A stretch of 64,000 bases of DNA, from assembly GCF_900269665.1 (NCBI RefSeq), contig NZ_LT985361.1:80310-144309 (forward strand), written 5' to 3'. A model generated the notes under the pieces. The model was not told the DNA's origin. It searched no databases and was given only the letters and a program-made list of their open reading frames with translations. Shown here one piece after another: positions 49,914-58,892 of this stretch. Source of the DNA: Nocardia suismassiliense (GTDB taxonomy: Bacteria; Actinomycetota; Actinomycetes; Mycobacteriales; Mycobacteriaceae). A program made the position numbers and the translations under genes. How positions within the stretch are numbered: position 1 is the stretch's first letter; each line of letters starts with the position of its first letter.

Positions 49914-51746
49914 TCAGCCGAGGCGTTCCTTCAATGCCTCGAACTCGTCGCGAACGCCGGAGGGGAGCTTGTCGCCGACGAATTCGAACCATTCCTCGAT
50001 GAGCGGGATTTCTTTGCGCCACTCGTCGGCGTCGACCTTCAGGGCCTCGTCGACGTCGTCCGGGTCGACCTTGAGGCCGTCGAGGTCGAGGTGGGCGGCG
50101 ACGGGGACGTGGCCGATGGCGGTGGCCTCGGCCTCGGCGGTGCCGTCGACGCGGCCGACGATCCACTCCAGCACGCGGGAGTTCTCACCGAAGCCGGGCC
50201 ACAGGAAACGGCCGTCGGCGCCGCGACGGAACCAGTTGACGTAGAAGATCTTCGGCAGCTTGTTCGCGTCGGCGTTCTTGCCGAGGTTGATCCAGTGGTT
50301 CAGGTAGTCACCGACGTGATAGCCCATGAACGGGATCATCGCCATCGGGTCGCGGCGCACGGTGCCGACCTTGCCCTCGGCCGCGGCGGTCTGCTCCGAC
50401 GACAGGGTGGCGCCCATGAAAACGCCGTGCTGCCAGTCGAAGGACTCGGTGACCAGCGGGACCGTGGTCTTGCGCCGGCCGCCGAACAGGATCGCCGAGA
50501 TCGGCACGCCCTGCGGGTCGTCCCACTCGGGCGCCAGGATCGGGCACTGCGCCATCGGCGTGCAGTAGCGCGAGTTCGGGTGGGCGGCAAGGGTTTCGGT
50601 CTCCCGGAGGTACCAGTCGTTGCCCTTCCAGTCGATCAGATGATCGGGCTCGCCCTCCAGACCTTCCCACCACACGTCGTTGTTGTCGGTCAGCGCGACG
50701 TTGGTGTAGACGGTGTTGCCCGCCTCCATGGTGGCCATGGCATTCGGGTTGGAGCTGCGGTTGGTGCCCGGCGCGACGCCGAAGAAGCCGTACTCCGGGT
50801 TCACCGCGTAGAGGCGGCCGTCCTTGCCGAAGCGCATCCAGGCGATGTCGTCGCCGAGGGTTTCGGCGCGCCAGCCGGGCACGGTGGGCTGGATCATCGC
50901 GAGGTTGGTCTTGCCGCAGGCGCTCGGGAAGGCGGCCGCGATGTAGTAGGCCTTGTTCTCCGGGGAGATCAGCTTGAGGATCAGCATGTGCTCGGCCAGC
51001 CAGCCCTCGTCGTGCGCCATCGCCGAGGCGATGCGCAGCGAGTAGCACTTCTTGCCGAGCAGCGCGTTGCCGCCGTAGCCGGAGCCGTAGCTCCAGATCT
51101 CGCGATCCTCCGGGAAGTGGGTGATGTATTTGGTGTCGTTGCACGGCCACGGCACGTCGGCCTGACCCTCGGCCAGCGGGGCGCCGACGGAGTGCAGCGC
51201 CTTCACGAACGGACGGTCGGTGCCGAGCTTCTCCAGCGCGGCCTTGCCCATCCTGGTCATCACGCGCATCGAGACGACGACGTATTCGGAGTCGGTGATC
51301 TCCACGCCCAGCTTGGGGTCCTCGGCACCGAGCGGGCCCATGCAGAACGGCACCACGTACAGGGTGCGGCCCTTCATCGAGCCGCGGTACAGCTCGGTCA
51401 TGGTGGCGCGCATCTCGGCGGGGTCGACCCAGTTGTTGGTCGGTCCGGCGTCGGCTTCGCTCTTGGAACAGATGTAGGTGCGCGACTCGACCCGCGCCAC
51501 GTCCGACGGATCGGAGAGCGCGAGGAAGGAATTCGGCTTCTTCTTCGGATCGAGCTGCTTGAAGGTGCCCGCCTCGACGAGCTGAGTGGTCAAACGATCC
51601 CATTCTTCGTCGGAACCGTCGGCCCAGACCACTCGCTCTGGCTGAGTGAGTTCTGCGACTTCCTGTACCCAGGCGAGTAGTTCGCTGTGCTCGGTCGGCG
51701 GCTTGCCGTCGGATCCACGAAGACCAGGAATGGTCGCTGAGGTCAT
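49914..51746 (-). CDS. pckA: Phosphoenolpyruvate carboxykinase (GTP)
   Basis: 610 residues from ATG 51746, with AGGAGAGG upstream. It converts oxaloacetate and GTP to PEP, GDP and CO2 at the start of gluconeogenesis. Motifs: [15 protein letters not shown] (P-loop with the GTP-form Cys), [20 protein letters not shown] (metal and nucleotide region), [20 protein letters not shown] (substrate site) and [12 protein letters not shown]. Full length for the GTP family. Order relative to trmB and mmpL3 matches Rv0211-Rv0206c. Confidence 0.95.
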   Translation of the reverse strand: MTSATIPGLRGSDGKPPTEHSELLAWVQEVAELTQPERVVWADGSDEEWDRLTTQLVEAGTFKQLDPKKKPNSFLALSDPSDVARVESRTYICSKSEADAGPTNNWVDPAEMRATMTELYRGSMKGRTLYVVPFCMGPLGAEDPKLGVEITDSEYVVVSMRVMTRMGKAALEKLGTDRPFVKALHSVGAPLAEGQADVPWPCNDTKYITHFPEDREIWSYGSGYGGNALLGKKCYSLRIASAMAHDEGWLAEHMLILKLISPENKAYYIAAAFPSACGKTNLAMIQPTVPGWRAETLGDDIAWMRFGKDGRLYAVNPEYGFFGVAPGTNRSSNPNAMATMEAGNTVYTNVALTDNNDVWWEGLEGEPDHLIDWKGNDWYLRETETLAAHPNSRYCTPMAQCPILAPEWDDPQGVPISAILFGGRRKTTVPLVTESFDWQHGVFMGATLSSEQTAAAEGKVGTVRRDPMAMIPFMGYHVGDYLNHWINLGKNADANKLPKIFYVNWFRRGADGRFLWPGFGENSRVLEWIVGRVDGTAEAEATAIGHVPVAAHLDLDGLKVDPDDVDEALKVDADEWRKEIPLIEEWFEFVGDKLPSGVRDEFEALKERLG

Positions 51747-51997
51747 GAAACCTCTCCTGAGATGGGCGGTCCCTACGATGCATCGCCGCCTGGCCACAAA
51801 GGCCCTGTTGACCAGCGCGAATACACCGAGCGCCACCATTGGCGGGAAGGCACCCGCTACGACCAGTCGAAAGCGCGCCCCGGCTGGACGGCGGACGAGG
51901 ACTTAGCGGACGCCCAAGTTCCTGATTAGAGGTTAACGCGATGTGACGACGGGAACGGAATCGGGTTCGTCACTATGTACCCATTCTTAAGAGTTAA

Positions 51998-53752
51998 TCA
52001 ACCCGCCGCGATCCAACGGTCGAGGATCGCGATATCGCGTTCACACGCCGCGAGTTGGCCGGGTTGTTCGGCAACCATGCGCCGTAAACGCGCTTCTACT
52101 TCGGCGACGCGCCGATCGGTCTCCACCATTCGGGTGGCGCTCAGCTGCACCACCCGGTCGGCCAGCACCGTCTCGGTTTCCACGAGCGCGGTCGCTATCC
52201 GCTGCTCGAGCTGGGCTTTTACATTGATGAGCGCGTCGGAGACCCACTGCCGGACGTGCGCGCGATCGGCCAGTTGCCCGCGGGCGCGCACCACCCAGCC
52301 CGCCACGCCCGCGCCGAGCAGCAGGGTCACCGGCACGCTCGCGAAATCCAGCGCCGGGACCAGCGAAAGTGGCGAAACCAACAACCTGCCGAGGCCGACA
52401 CCAGCCGACGCGCCGAGCGCGATCACTAGGTGATCTTCGACACCACGGTGTCGCGGATCCGGATCGGGGCCGACCCGCGGCGCGGGGTCGCGACGGCGCG
52501 ACGGCATGGTCTGCCCCGGCGCGGCACCGAGTAATCCCGGCCCCGTGCCGGGTAATCCCGGCCCGACGCTGCTATCGATGTGCGCGGTGAGTTCGGCGAG
52601 GCGCTGGTCGATGGCGAGGTCCAGCGCGCCGGTCAGTTCGGTGGTGGCGTGCTGCAACCGCTCGGGGTAGCCGCCGAGCTCGCTGCGGCGCATGCGGTCG
52701 AGGTCGGCGCGGGTCGCGGTGTGCAGCGCCCGGATCCGGGCGCCCACCTCCGTCATCAGGTCGACCCGCGCGAGGTGCAGCTGGCCGCGCAGCGTGGACA
52801 TGGCGGTGGCCCGGCCGCCGTCCCGGCCGGCGAGCATGATCGCGCGCTCCTCGCGCAGCCTGGCTGTCTCGGCGCCGGACTGCAGCGCCGTCACCTGCTC
52901 GACGACCCGCTGCCGGGTATCGGCGAGCACGCGTGCGGTCACCGCCGCGAGCCGATCGCCACCCTCGGCCGCCGCACCGGTCGCCGCCGCGGCCAAGGCG
53001 GCGTGCAGCGCGCCGAGGCCGGACCGATCGAGCAGTCCCGCATCGCCCGCGGTGCGCGCCGCCGCCGCGAGCCGCGCCGAGACCGGCACGATGTCCAGGT
53101 CGGCGACGCTCTGCGCGGCCAGCAGTTCCAGGTCGCGCGCCCGAACCGAGCGCCAATCCTGGTAGGCGTGAATGGCGTTCATGGCGAGCAGGATTCGCGT
53201 GCCGTCCGAGCGGAGTCGGTGCACGATGCGCAGGATCTCGGCACCGAGGGTGGTCCCGGCGTCCAGCAGGATCAGCGCGACCGGCGACGGCGCGGTTCCC
53301 GACGGTGAGGTGGTCTCCACCGCCGTACTCGCGTCGCTCACCGGGTCGGTCAGTTCGATGCGCGGCTCGAACCTAGCCAGTTCGGTGCGCAGCAGCGCGG
53401 TGTTGGCGTCGGCCGGCCCGATCAAGGTCACCGCACCCGCCACGCCGGTCCCGCGCACCGCGCGCAGCAGCGCTATGCCCTGCGGATTCCACCGCGCTAC
53501 AACGGCTTCGACCTCTGCGGGCGGGCCGGCCGATCGTTCGGCCGCAGCAGGCTGCGCGGAGGCGACAGCCGATGTGGGTGCGTCGGCAGGCAAGTCGAGC
53601 GGTCGATCACCACCGTGCGACGCGGTGGACGGACGCGTGGGCACAGCGGGCCGCTCGGCAGCAACAGACTGCGCTGGTCGATCAGGGGCCGAGCCGGTTA
53701 TTCCTGCGGCGGCTCGAGGATCGGCACCACCGGGCGGTTCAGAGTCCGGCAC
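51998..53752 (-). CDS. Dynamin-like GTPase-family protein with degenerate nucleotide site
   Basis: 584 residues. Pro/Ala-rich N-terminus (1-80), then a GTPase-like core in which the P-loop position reads TLIGPADANTALL, without the Gly-Lys-Ser/Thr. Coiled helices follow (RVVEQVTALQSGAETARLRE), then a hydrophobic paired-helix segment (HLVIALGASAGVGLGRLLVS to TLLLGAGVAGWVVRA) that could insert in membrane, and a C-terminal helical bundle. The domain order is that of bacterial dynamin-like proteins. It overlaps the 3' end of the upstream GTPase gene by 14 bp, so the two act as a pair. Similar to the Rv0209-Rv0210 pair by position. Confidence 0.6.
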   Translation of the reverse strand: MPDSEPPGGADPRAAAGITGSAPDRPAQSVAAERPAVPTRPSTASHGGDRPLDLPADAPTSAVASAQPAAAERSAGPPAEVEAVVARWNPQGIALLRAVRGTGVAGAVTLIGPADANTALLRTELARFEPRIELTDPVSDASTAVETTSPSGTAPSPVALILLDAGTTLGAEILRIVHRLRSDGTRILLAMNAIHAYQDWRSVRARDLELLAAQSVADLDIVPVSARLAAAARTAGDAGLLDRSGLGALHAALAAAATGAAAEGGDRLAAVTARVLADTRQRVVEQVTALQSGAETARLREERAIMLAGRDGGRATAMSTLRGQLHLARVDLMTEVGARIRALHTATRADLDRMRRSELGGYPERLQHATTELTGALDLAIDQRLAELTAHIDSSVGPGLPGTGPGLLGAAPGQTMPSRRRDPAPRVGPDPDPRHRGVEDHLVIALGASAGVGLGRLLVSPLSLVPALDFASVPVTLLLGAGVAGWVVRARGQLADRAHVRQWVSDALINVKAQLEQRIATALVETETVLADRVVQLSATRMVETDRRVAEVEARLRRMVAEQPGQLAACERDIAILDRWIAAG

Positions 53753-54872
53753 TGCTCATCCGTTCCCATAGTCGGATGTAGCCGTTGTGCACGCGCAAGG
53801 CGGCGCGGCGGGCGGCGGGCGGCATATCGCTGGAGACGACGGCGCGCCAGCGGGCGGCACGCGCCATGGCGTCGTCGGCATCCGCGGGCGCCGGGGCGCG
53901 ATAACCCGCCGCAAGATGGGCGACCCCGGGATGGGCCAGACCGGCGCACAGGCCGAGCCACCGTGCGTCGTCACCGAAGAGGTACGCCTCCAAGATGTCT
54001 CGGGCGGTGCTGCCTTCCGTCGGCACCGCTTGCGCGGCCAGCCGGGACAGTTCGTCGAGCAGCTCACCGCCGCGCAGCGCGGAGACCTGCTCGTACCGGC
54101 GGTGCAGCAACTGGTGCACCGCGTCGATTCCACTTGCGGCGTGCAGGATTTGCAGCAACGTCTGCGGGGCGAGCCCCGGGTCGTGGCCGAGCGCGGCGAG
54201 CGCACAGGTCACCCCGTACAGGTCCCAGCGTTGCAGGAGTTGCTCGCGTTCGGCCAGGTCCGGGCCGGGTGCGACGAACAGGTCCGGTGAAAGGGTCAGT
54301 GCGGCATCGGCATTCGCGGCCAGCCTGCGCAGCGCGGTCAGGTCGGCCTCGGTCATCGCGCCCGCCCTGGTGCGCATGGCCAGCGAGGCGACCACCGGCA
54401 GCACCGCGAGACCCAGCTCCCTGCCGTACTGCTCGGCGGCGGCGACCGCGTCCGCCCAGCGCGCGCCGATCGCGTCCGCCTTGTTCAGCACCACGATGGT
54501 GCGCTCCGGCGGCAGCGTGGCCAGCACGCGGCGATCCGCGGGCGAGGGTGCGGCGGACAGCACGTAGACGGCGATATCGGCGTCCAGCACCGGATCGGGC
54601 ATGTCCGGCTCGTCGACCGGGCCGGACTCGACGGCGGACATCAGTGCGAGCGCGTGCGACACCGTGGTCCGGCCCGCGTGCGAGCGGCCGAGCACCTGGA
54701 TGCGCGGCGGTGTGCGCCAGGCACTGACCGCGGCGCTCGCGGCATAGCCGATCTGCTTGTCCCGCCCCGTCCCGAACCGCAACTCGGCGAGCAGCCGGTC
54801 GAGCTGGTCGTGTTCGCGTGCGGGTACCCCGCGTTCCCGCAACGGCCCGTCGGACTCGGTGGCTGTCGGCAT
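53739..54872 (-). CDS. GTPase-like partner of the dynamin-like protein
   Basis: 377 residues from ATG 54872. The P-loop reads IQVLGRSHAGRTTVSHAL, with Arg in place of the usual Lys. The base-specificity motif TIVVLNKADAIG (NKxD) is intact, and a DADIAVYVLSAAPS segment resembles the switch-II strand. The C-terminal half is helical. Translated just before, and overlapping, the second GTPase-like gene. Probably a heteromeric membrane-remodelling pair; the retained NKAD suggests it may still bind GTP. Confidence 0.65.
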   Translation of the reverse strand: MPTATESDGPLRERGVPAREHDQLDRLLAELRFGTGRDKQIGYAASAAVSAWRTPPRIQVLGRSHAGRTTVSHALALMSAVESGPVDEPDMPDPVLDADIAVYVLSAAPSPADRRVLATLPPERTIVVLNKADAIGARWADAVAAAEQYGRELGLAVLPVVASLAMRTRAGAMTEADLTALRRLAANADAALTLSPDLFVAPGPDLAEREQLLQRWDLYGVTCALAALGHDPGLAPQTLLQILHAASGIDAVHQLLHRRYEQVSALRGGELLDELSRLAAQAVPTEGSTARDILEAYLFGDDARWLGLCAGLAHPGVAHLAAGYRAPAPADADDAMARAARWRAVVSSDMPPAARRAALRVHNGYIRLWERMSSAGL

Positions 54873-54935
54873 GTCGTACCCCCTCTACGGTGCGCAATTC
54901 TTGCAGAAGACGCAGAGGTTGGCGGGGACGACCGC

Positions 54936-55718
54936 TCAGGTACCGCTGAAGTATTTGTTCACGGTGCGCACGGCCCAGTTCGGCGCGTATTTCGCGGCGG
55001 CGGCCAGGACCTTTGCCTGCGCGCCGATCTCGTAGTGCACCCGAGGCAGCCGGCTGCGCTTACGCGTGGCCTCCCAGATGCCCGCCGCGACATCCTCCGC
55101 GGTGAGCCGGACGCCGAGCGACTTGGTCGTCCCGGTTTCCACGCCATCGACCATCGCGGTGTCCACGAACAGCGGCCAGATCGCGATCACCCGGATGTCG
55201 TGGCGCTCCCATTCGAGATCCAAGGCCTCCGTGAGGCTTTTGACCGCCGCCTTGCTCGCGCCGTAGCTGGCGAGTTCGGGCTGGCCGTAGATCGCCGAGG
55301 CCGAGCACAAATTCACCACTTGTGCGCCCGGCGTATCCCGCAGATAGCCGAACGCCGTGTGCGTGCCGGTGAGCACGCCACCGAGGTTGACATCGATGAT
55401 CGCCTGATGGGTGGCCAGTTCGAGGCCTTCGAACGGGCCCGCGCGCAGGATGCCCGCGTTGTTGATCAGGATGTCCAGCTGCCCGGCGGCCGCGTGGAAT
55501 TCGGCCAGCCGCTCCGTCCATTGCGTGGCGTTCATCACATCGAGAACGCCGGTGTGCACGCTGCCACCTGTGCCTGCGATGTCGGCCGCGAGCCTGCCCA
55601 GCCCGACCTCGTCGATATCGTAGGCGCCGACGCGATACCCCTGCGCAGCGAAAAGCAGAGCCGTCGCGCGGCCGATTCCGGCCGCTGCTCCGGTGATGAA
55701 CACTGACGGTCTGCCCAT
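54936..55718 (-). CDS. SDR-family oxidoreductase
   Basis: 260 residues from ATG 55718, giving MGRPSVFITGAAAGIGRATA. Classical SDR: TGAAAGIG nucleotide loop, INNAGILRAGPF, Ser in NLCSASAIYG, and the SYGASKAAVKS active site (Tyr-x3-Lys). The C-terminal tail (SRLPRVHYEIGAQAKVLAAA, with KYFSGT at the end) resembles actinobacterial SDRs annotated as membrane-associated or acyl-chain enzymes. Substrate unknown. Divergent from the lipase-family gene. Confidence 0.85.
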   Translation of the reverse strand: MGRPSVFITGAAAGIGRATALLFAAQGYRVGAYDIDEVGLGRLAADIAGTGGSVHTGVLDVMNATQWTERLAEFHAAAGQLDILINNAGILRAGPFEGLELATHQAIIDVNLGGVLTGTHTAFGYLRDTPGAQVVNLCSASAIYGQPELASYGASKAAVKSLTEALDLEWERHDIRVIAIWPLFVDTAMVDGVETGTTKSLGVRLTAEDVAAGIWEATRKRSRLPRVHYEIGAQAKVLAAAAKYAPNWAVRTVNKYFSGT

Positions 55719-55871
55719 ACCGCGCAGTCTAGTGCGGCGGGGCGGACCGGACCGGGCTTCCCAGACCCGCCACCGGTCATTTACCCTGCTTGGACGTGGT
55801 CGGCGCCAGTGTTGGTGCACAACTTCGCTTTTCGACAAGCGACAACCGACCTCACCGACGAGGAGGTCGCG

Positions 55872-57215
55872 ATGACAGCAGATGTCATCGGCACTGCCGA
55901 TACGGAGCCCGCCCTAGCGGACCGGAAACCGCTGCTGCCGAGTAACGATCCGTTCCACCGCCCGCCCAAGGGTTTCGCGGCCAAACCGCCGGGCACCGTC
56001 CTGCGCAGCCGCAAGATCGAGCTCGCCCTGTTCGGTGTTGTGCCGCAGCAGGTCTCGGCCTGGCAATTGCTCTACCGCAGTTGCGATATGCACGGCACGC
56101 CGGAGGCGGCGATCACCACGGTGCTGCTACCACTGGACGCCGATCCACAAGAAGACAGACCGCTCTTGGCCTTTCAGACCGCCATGGACGCGGTCACCGA
56201 GAAGTGTTCCCCCTCCTATGCATTGCGCTACGGCGCCCGCGCGCTCGGCTCGGTCACCCAGTTCGAGTGGCTGCTCGTCGCGAACGCGCTGCGCCGCGGC
56301 TGGGCCGTCAGCATCGCCGATCACGAGGGCCCGCGCGGAAACTTCGGCGCACCACGCGAACCCGGCTATCGCTCGCTCGACGGCGTGCGCGCGGCACAGC
56401 GGTTCGCCCCGCTCGGCCTCGGCCCGCACACGCCGGTCGCGGTGTGGGGTTACTCCGGTGGCGGCATGGCCAGCGCCTGGATGGTGGAGATGGCGCCGAC
56501 CTACGCGCCCGAGCTCGACATCGTCGGCGCGGTGCTCGGCGCACCCGTCGGCGATCCGGGACAGGTCTTCGCCCGGCTGAACGGCTCCAGCTACGCCGGG
56601 CTGCCCGCGATCGTGATCGCGGCGCTGCGCAGGCTGTATCCGGTGCTCGGCGCGATGCTGCAGAACGAACTCACCCTCGACGGTCGTCGTTTCGTGGCCC
56701 GCGCGGAGTCGGCGACGCCGTTCGGCGCCATCTTCGGCCTCGCCAACAAGCGCATGGACGACTACCTGAGCCGTCCGCTCGACGAGCTGATCGCGACGCC
56801 TGAGTTCCAGGCCATGTTCGACGATCTGCGCCTGGGCAATTCGACGCCGACCTGCCCGTTGCTCGTGGTGCAGCCGGTACACGACCAGGTGATCCACATG
56901 GACGGCATCGACGGCCAGGTCGAGCGCTACCGGCGCGGCGGCGCGGCGGTGAGCTACGTGCGCGACCGGCTCAGCGAGCATTTCTCGCTGCTGCCGCTGT
57001 CCACGCCGCTGAGCCTGGAATGGCTGGCAGACCGGCTGGCCGGGCAACCGGTGAGCGACGAGGGTGACAGCACCGTCTGGTCGGTCGCCGCGTCGTTGAC
57101 CGGCGCCCGCGGCCTGTACGAGATGATGGTGACCGCGGCCAAGGTCGCACTCGGCCGCCCGCTGCGACAGGAGAGCGCGCCGGTGGCCACGATCGCCCGC
57201 GCACGCGCCGCCTGA
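55872..57215 (+). CDS. Lipase-family alpha/beta hydrolase (CAL-A-like, intact triad)
   Basis: 447 residues from ATG 55872, with GAGGAGG upstream. Nucleophile elbow AVWGYSGGGMASAW, then PTYAPELDIVGAVLGAPVGD; Asp in VQPVHDQVIHMDG; His in RLSEHFSLLPL. No typical signal peptide, unlike the lipase-like protein at 16482. It hydrolyses esters or lipids of unknown identity. The intact triad makes it the reference for judging the loss of residues in the other copy. Confidence 0.8.
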   Translation: MTADVIGTADTEPALADRKPLLPSNDPFHRPPKGFAAKPPGTVLRSRKIELALFGVVPQQVSAWQLLYRSCDMHGTPEAAITTVLLPLDADPQEDRPLLAFQTAMDAVTEKCSPSYALRYGARALGSVTQFEWLLVANALRRGWAVSIADHEGPRGNFGAPREPGYRSLDGVRAAQRFAPLGLGPHTPVAVWGYSGGGMASAWMVEMAPTYAPELDIVGAVLGAPVGDPGQVFARLNGSSYAGLPAIVIAALRRLYPVLGAMLQNELTLDGRRFVARAESATPFGAIFGLANKRMDDYLSRPLDELIATPEFQAMFDDLRLGNSTPTCPLLVVQPVHDQVIHMDGIDGQVERYRRGGAAVSYVRDRLSEHFSLLPLSTPLSLEWLADRLAGQPVSDEGDSTVWSVAASLTGARGLYEMMVTAAKVALGRPLRQESAPVATIARARAA

Positions 57216-57274
57216 CCTCCCGCTGGACGGCAAGCGCACAGTCGATTGCCGTACCACTCCTTCCATGCTGGACA

Positions 57275-58084
57275 ATGGACGCCGTGAACGACGCCGCGAA
57301 CCATACTGCCGAGTCAGTTCCGGGCCCGCCGTCCACAGGTTCGGCCCCGACCGACCGTGCGCCCAGGAAAAACCCGGGCTCTCGCCTGTACCCCCGTGTC
57401 ACCAGCTTCCGGTCGCGCCGAGGCGCGCTGACCGCGACACAGCAGCAATCGTGGGCCAGGATGTGGCCGGCGATCGGCCGCGAGGTCGCCGACGAACCGC
57501 TGGACGCCACCGCCTGGTTCGGCCGCGAAGCACCGCTGGTCATCGAGATCGGCTGCGGCACCGGCACCGCCACCGCGGCGATGGCCCAGGCCGAACCGCA
57601 CCTGAATCTGATCGGCATCGAGGTGTACCGGCCCGGCCTCGCCCAACTGGTGCAGCGCATCGAGCGGGAAAAGATCGACAACATCCGATTGCTGCGCGGC
57701 GACGCCGTGGATGTGCTGGAAAATATGATTGCTGCCGGATCGCTGACCGGCGTCCGAGTGTTCTTTCCCGACCCGTGGCCGAAGGCGCGTCACCACAAAC
57801 GGCGCCTGCTGCAGCCCGCGACATTCGCATTGATCGCCGATCGACTAAAACCCGGCGGTGTGTTGCATGTCGCTACCGATCACGCAGACTATGCCGAACA
57901 TATTGCTGCGGTAGGCGCGGAGGAACCGCTGCTCAAAGGCATGAATGAGGCTGCCGGTGGGGTAAGTGCGGAGCATCGGGACACCGCTCCGATCGGTTTC
58001 GAAAGGCCTGTCACGAAATTCGAGGGCAAGGCACATCGTGCGGGTAGCGCCATTACGGAGCTCATATGGGGGAAGATTGAATAA
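57275..58084 (+). CDS. trmB: tRNA (guanine-N7)-methyltransferase
   Basis: 269 residues from ATG 57275 (GTG 57284 also possible). It methylates G46 of tRNAs using SAM. Motifs: PLVIEIGCGTGTATAAMAQA (SAM site), NLIGIEVYRPGL, RVFFPDPWPKARHHKRRLLQ (the TrmB FPDPWPK signature) and GGVLHVATDHADYAEHI. N-terminal 40 residues are polar and variable. Gene order with the NYN and mmpL3 genes matches Rv0208c-Rv0206c. Confidence 0.93.
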   Translation: MDAVNDAANHTAESVPGPPSTGSAPTDRAPRKNPGSRLYPRVTSFRSRRGALTATQQQSWARMWPAIGREVADEPLDATAWFGREAPLVIEIGCGTGTATAAMAQAEPHLNLIGIEVYRPGLAQLVQRIEREKIDNIRLLRGDAVDVLENMIAAGSLTGVRVFFPDPWPKARHHKRRLLQPATFALIADRLKPGGVLHVATDHADYAEHIAAVGAEEPLLKGMNEAAGGVSAEHRDTAPIGFERPVTKFEGKAHRAGSAITELIWGKIE

Positions 58085-58167
58085 TGAGCGAGCGTAGCGA
58101 GCGAACGATTAGCTCAGCCGTCCTGACGGTCATGACGGAACCGAGCGTTAGCGAGGTGGAGTCATGA
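58084..58167 (+). repeat. GAGCG-rich linker, also a 27-codon ORF tiled between trmB and the NYN gene
   Basis: The linker begins ATGAGCGAGCGTAGCGAGCG, a near-palindromic box; a related box is at 29052. As an ORF it reads MSERSERTISSAVLTVMTEP plus 7 residues. Its ATG overlaps the trmB stop and its TGA overlaps the NYN start, so it could couple the genes. More likely it is an intergenic repeat that stays in frame. Confidence 0.45.
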
Positions 58168-58892
58168 GCGTCTCTGAGATGGCCCACGAGGTGGTCGATG
58201 TTGCCGGGGAGGTGCAGGGCACCGGTTCCGAAGGTCTGGGCGGCGTCACCCCGGACGTGCGCCGGGTTCTGCTGGTGTGGGACGCCCCGAACCTCGACAT
58301 GGGTCTCGGCGCCATCCTCGGCGGGCGGCCGACAGCCGCATATCGCCCCAGATTCGACGCGCTCGGCCGCTGGCTGCTGGCGCGCACGGCCGAATTGTCG
58401 GTCGGCAACGTGCATCGGGTCGAGCCGGAAGCCACCGTTTTCACCAATATCGCGCCGGGCACGGCCGATGTGGTGCGGCCGTGGGTCGAGGCACTGCGCA
58501 ACGTCGGTTACGCGGTCTTCGCGAAGCCCAAGATCGACGAGGACTCCGACGTCGACGCCGACATGCTCGCGCATATCGAAATGCGCAGTCGCGGTGCCGG
58601 GCTGGCGGGCATCATGGTCGCCTCGGCCGATGGCCAGGCGTTTCGGGAACCGCTCGAAGAACTCGCCGCCAGCGGAATCCCTTGTCAGGTATTAGGCTTC
58701 CGCGAGCACGCGAGTTGGGCCGTCACTTCGGATACCCTCGAATTCATCGATCTCGAGGACATCCCGGGCGTGTTCCGTGAACCGCTGCCCAGGGTCAGCC
58801 TCGACTCGCTGCCCGACGAGGGCGCTTGGCTGCAGCCGTTCCGGCCGCTGTCGGCGCTGCTCACCTCTCGCCCAGCGCAAGGAGTCGCTTAA
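58164..58892 (+). CDS. NYN-domain protein (Rv0207c type)
   Basis: 242 residues from ATG 58164. PIN/NYN-like fold: RRVLLVWDAPNLDMGLGAIL (first acidic residue), later KPKIDEDSDVDADMLAHIEM (acidic metal cluster) and AGIMVASADGQAFREPLEEL. NYN proteins are RNA nucleases or their inactive relatives. The gene is placed directly before mmpL3 (TAA then GTG without gap), as in mycobacteria, so a link to mycolate export or its RNA control is possible but unproven. Confidence 0.8.
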   Translation: MSVSEMAHEVVDVAGEVQGTGSEGLGGVTPDVRRVLLVWDAPNLDMGLGAILGGRPTAAYRPRFDALGRWLLARTAELSVGNVHRVEPEATVFTNIAPGTADVVRPWVEALRNVGYAVFAKPKIDEDSDVDADMLAHIEMRSRGAGLAGIMVASADGQAFREPLEELAASGIPCQVLGFREHASWAVTSDTLEFIDLEDIPGVFREPLPRVSLDSLPDEGAWLQPFRPLSALLTSRPAQGVA

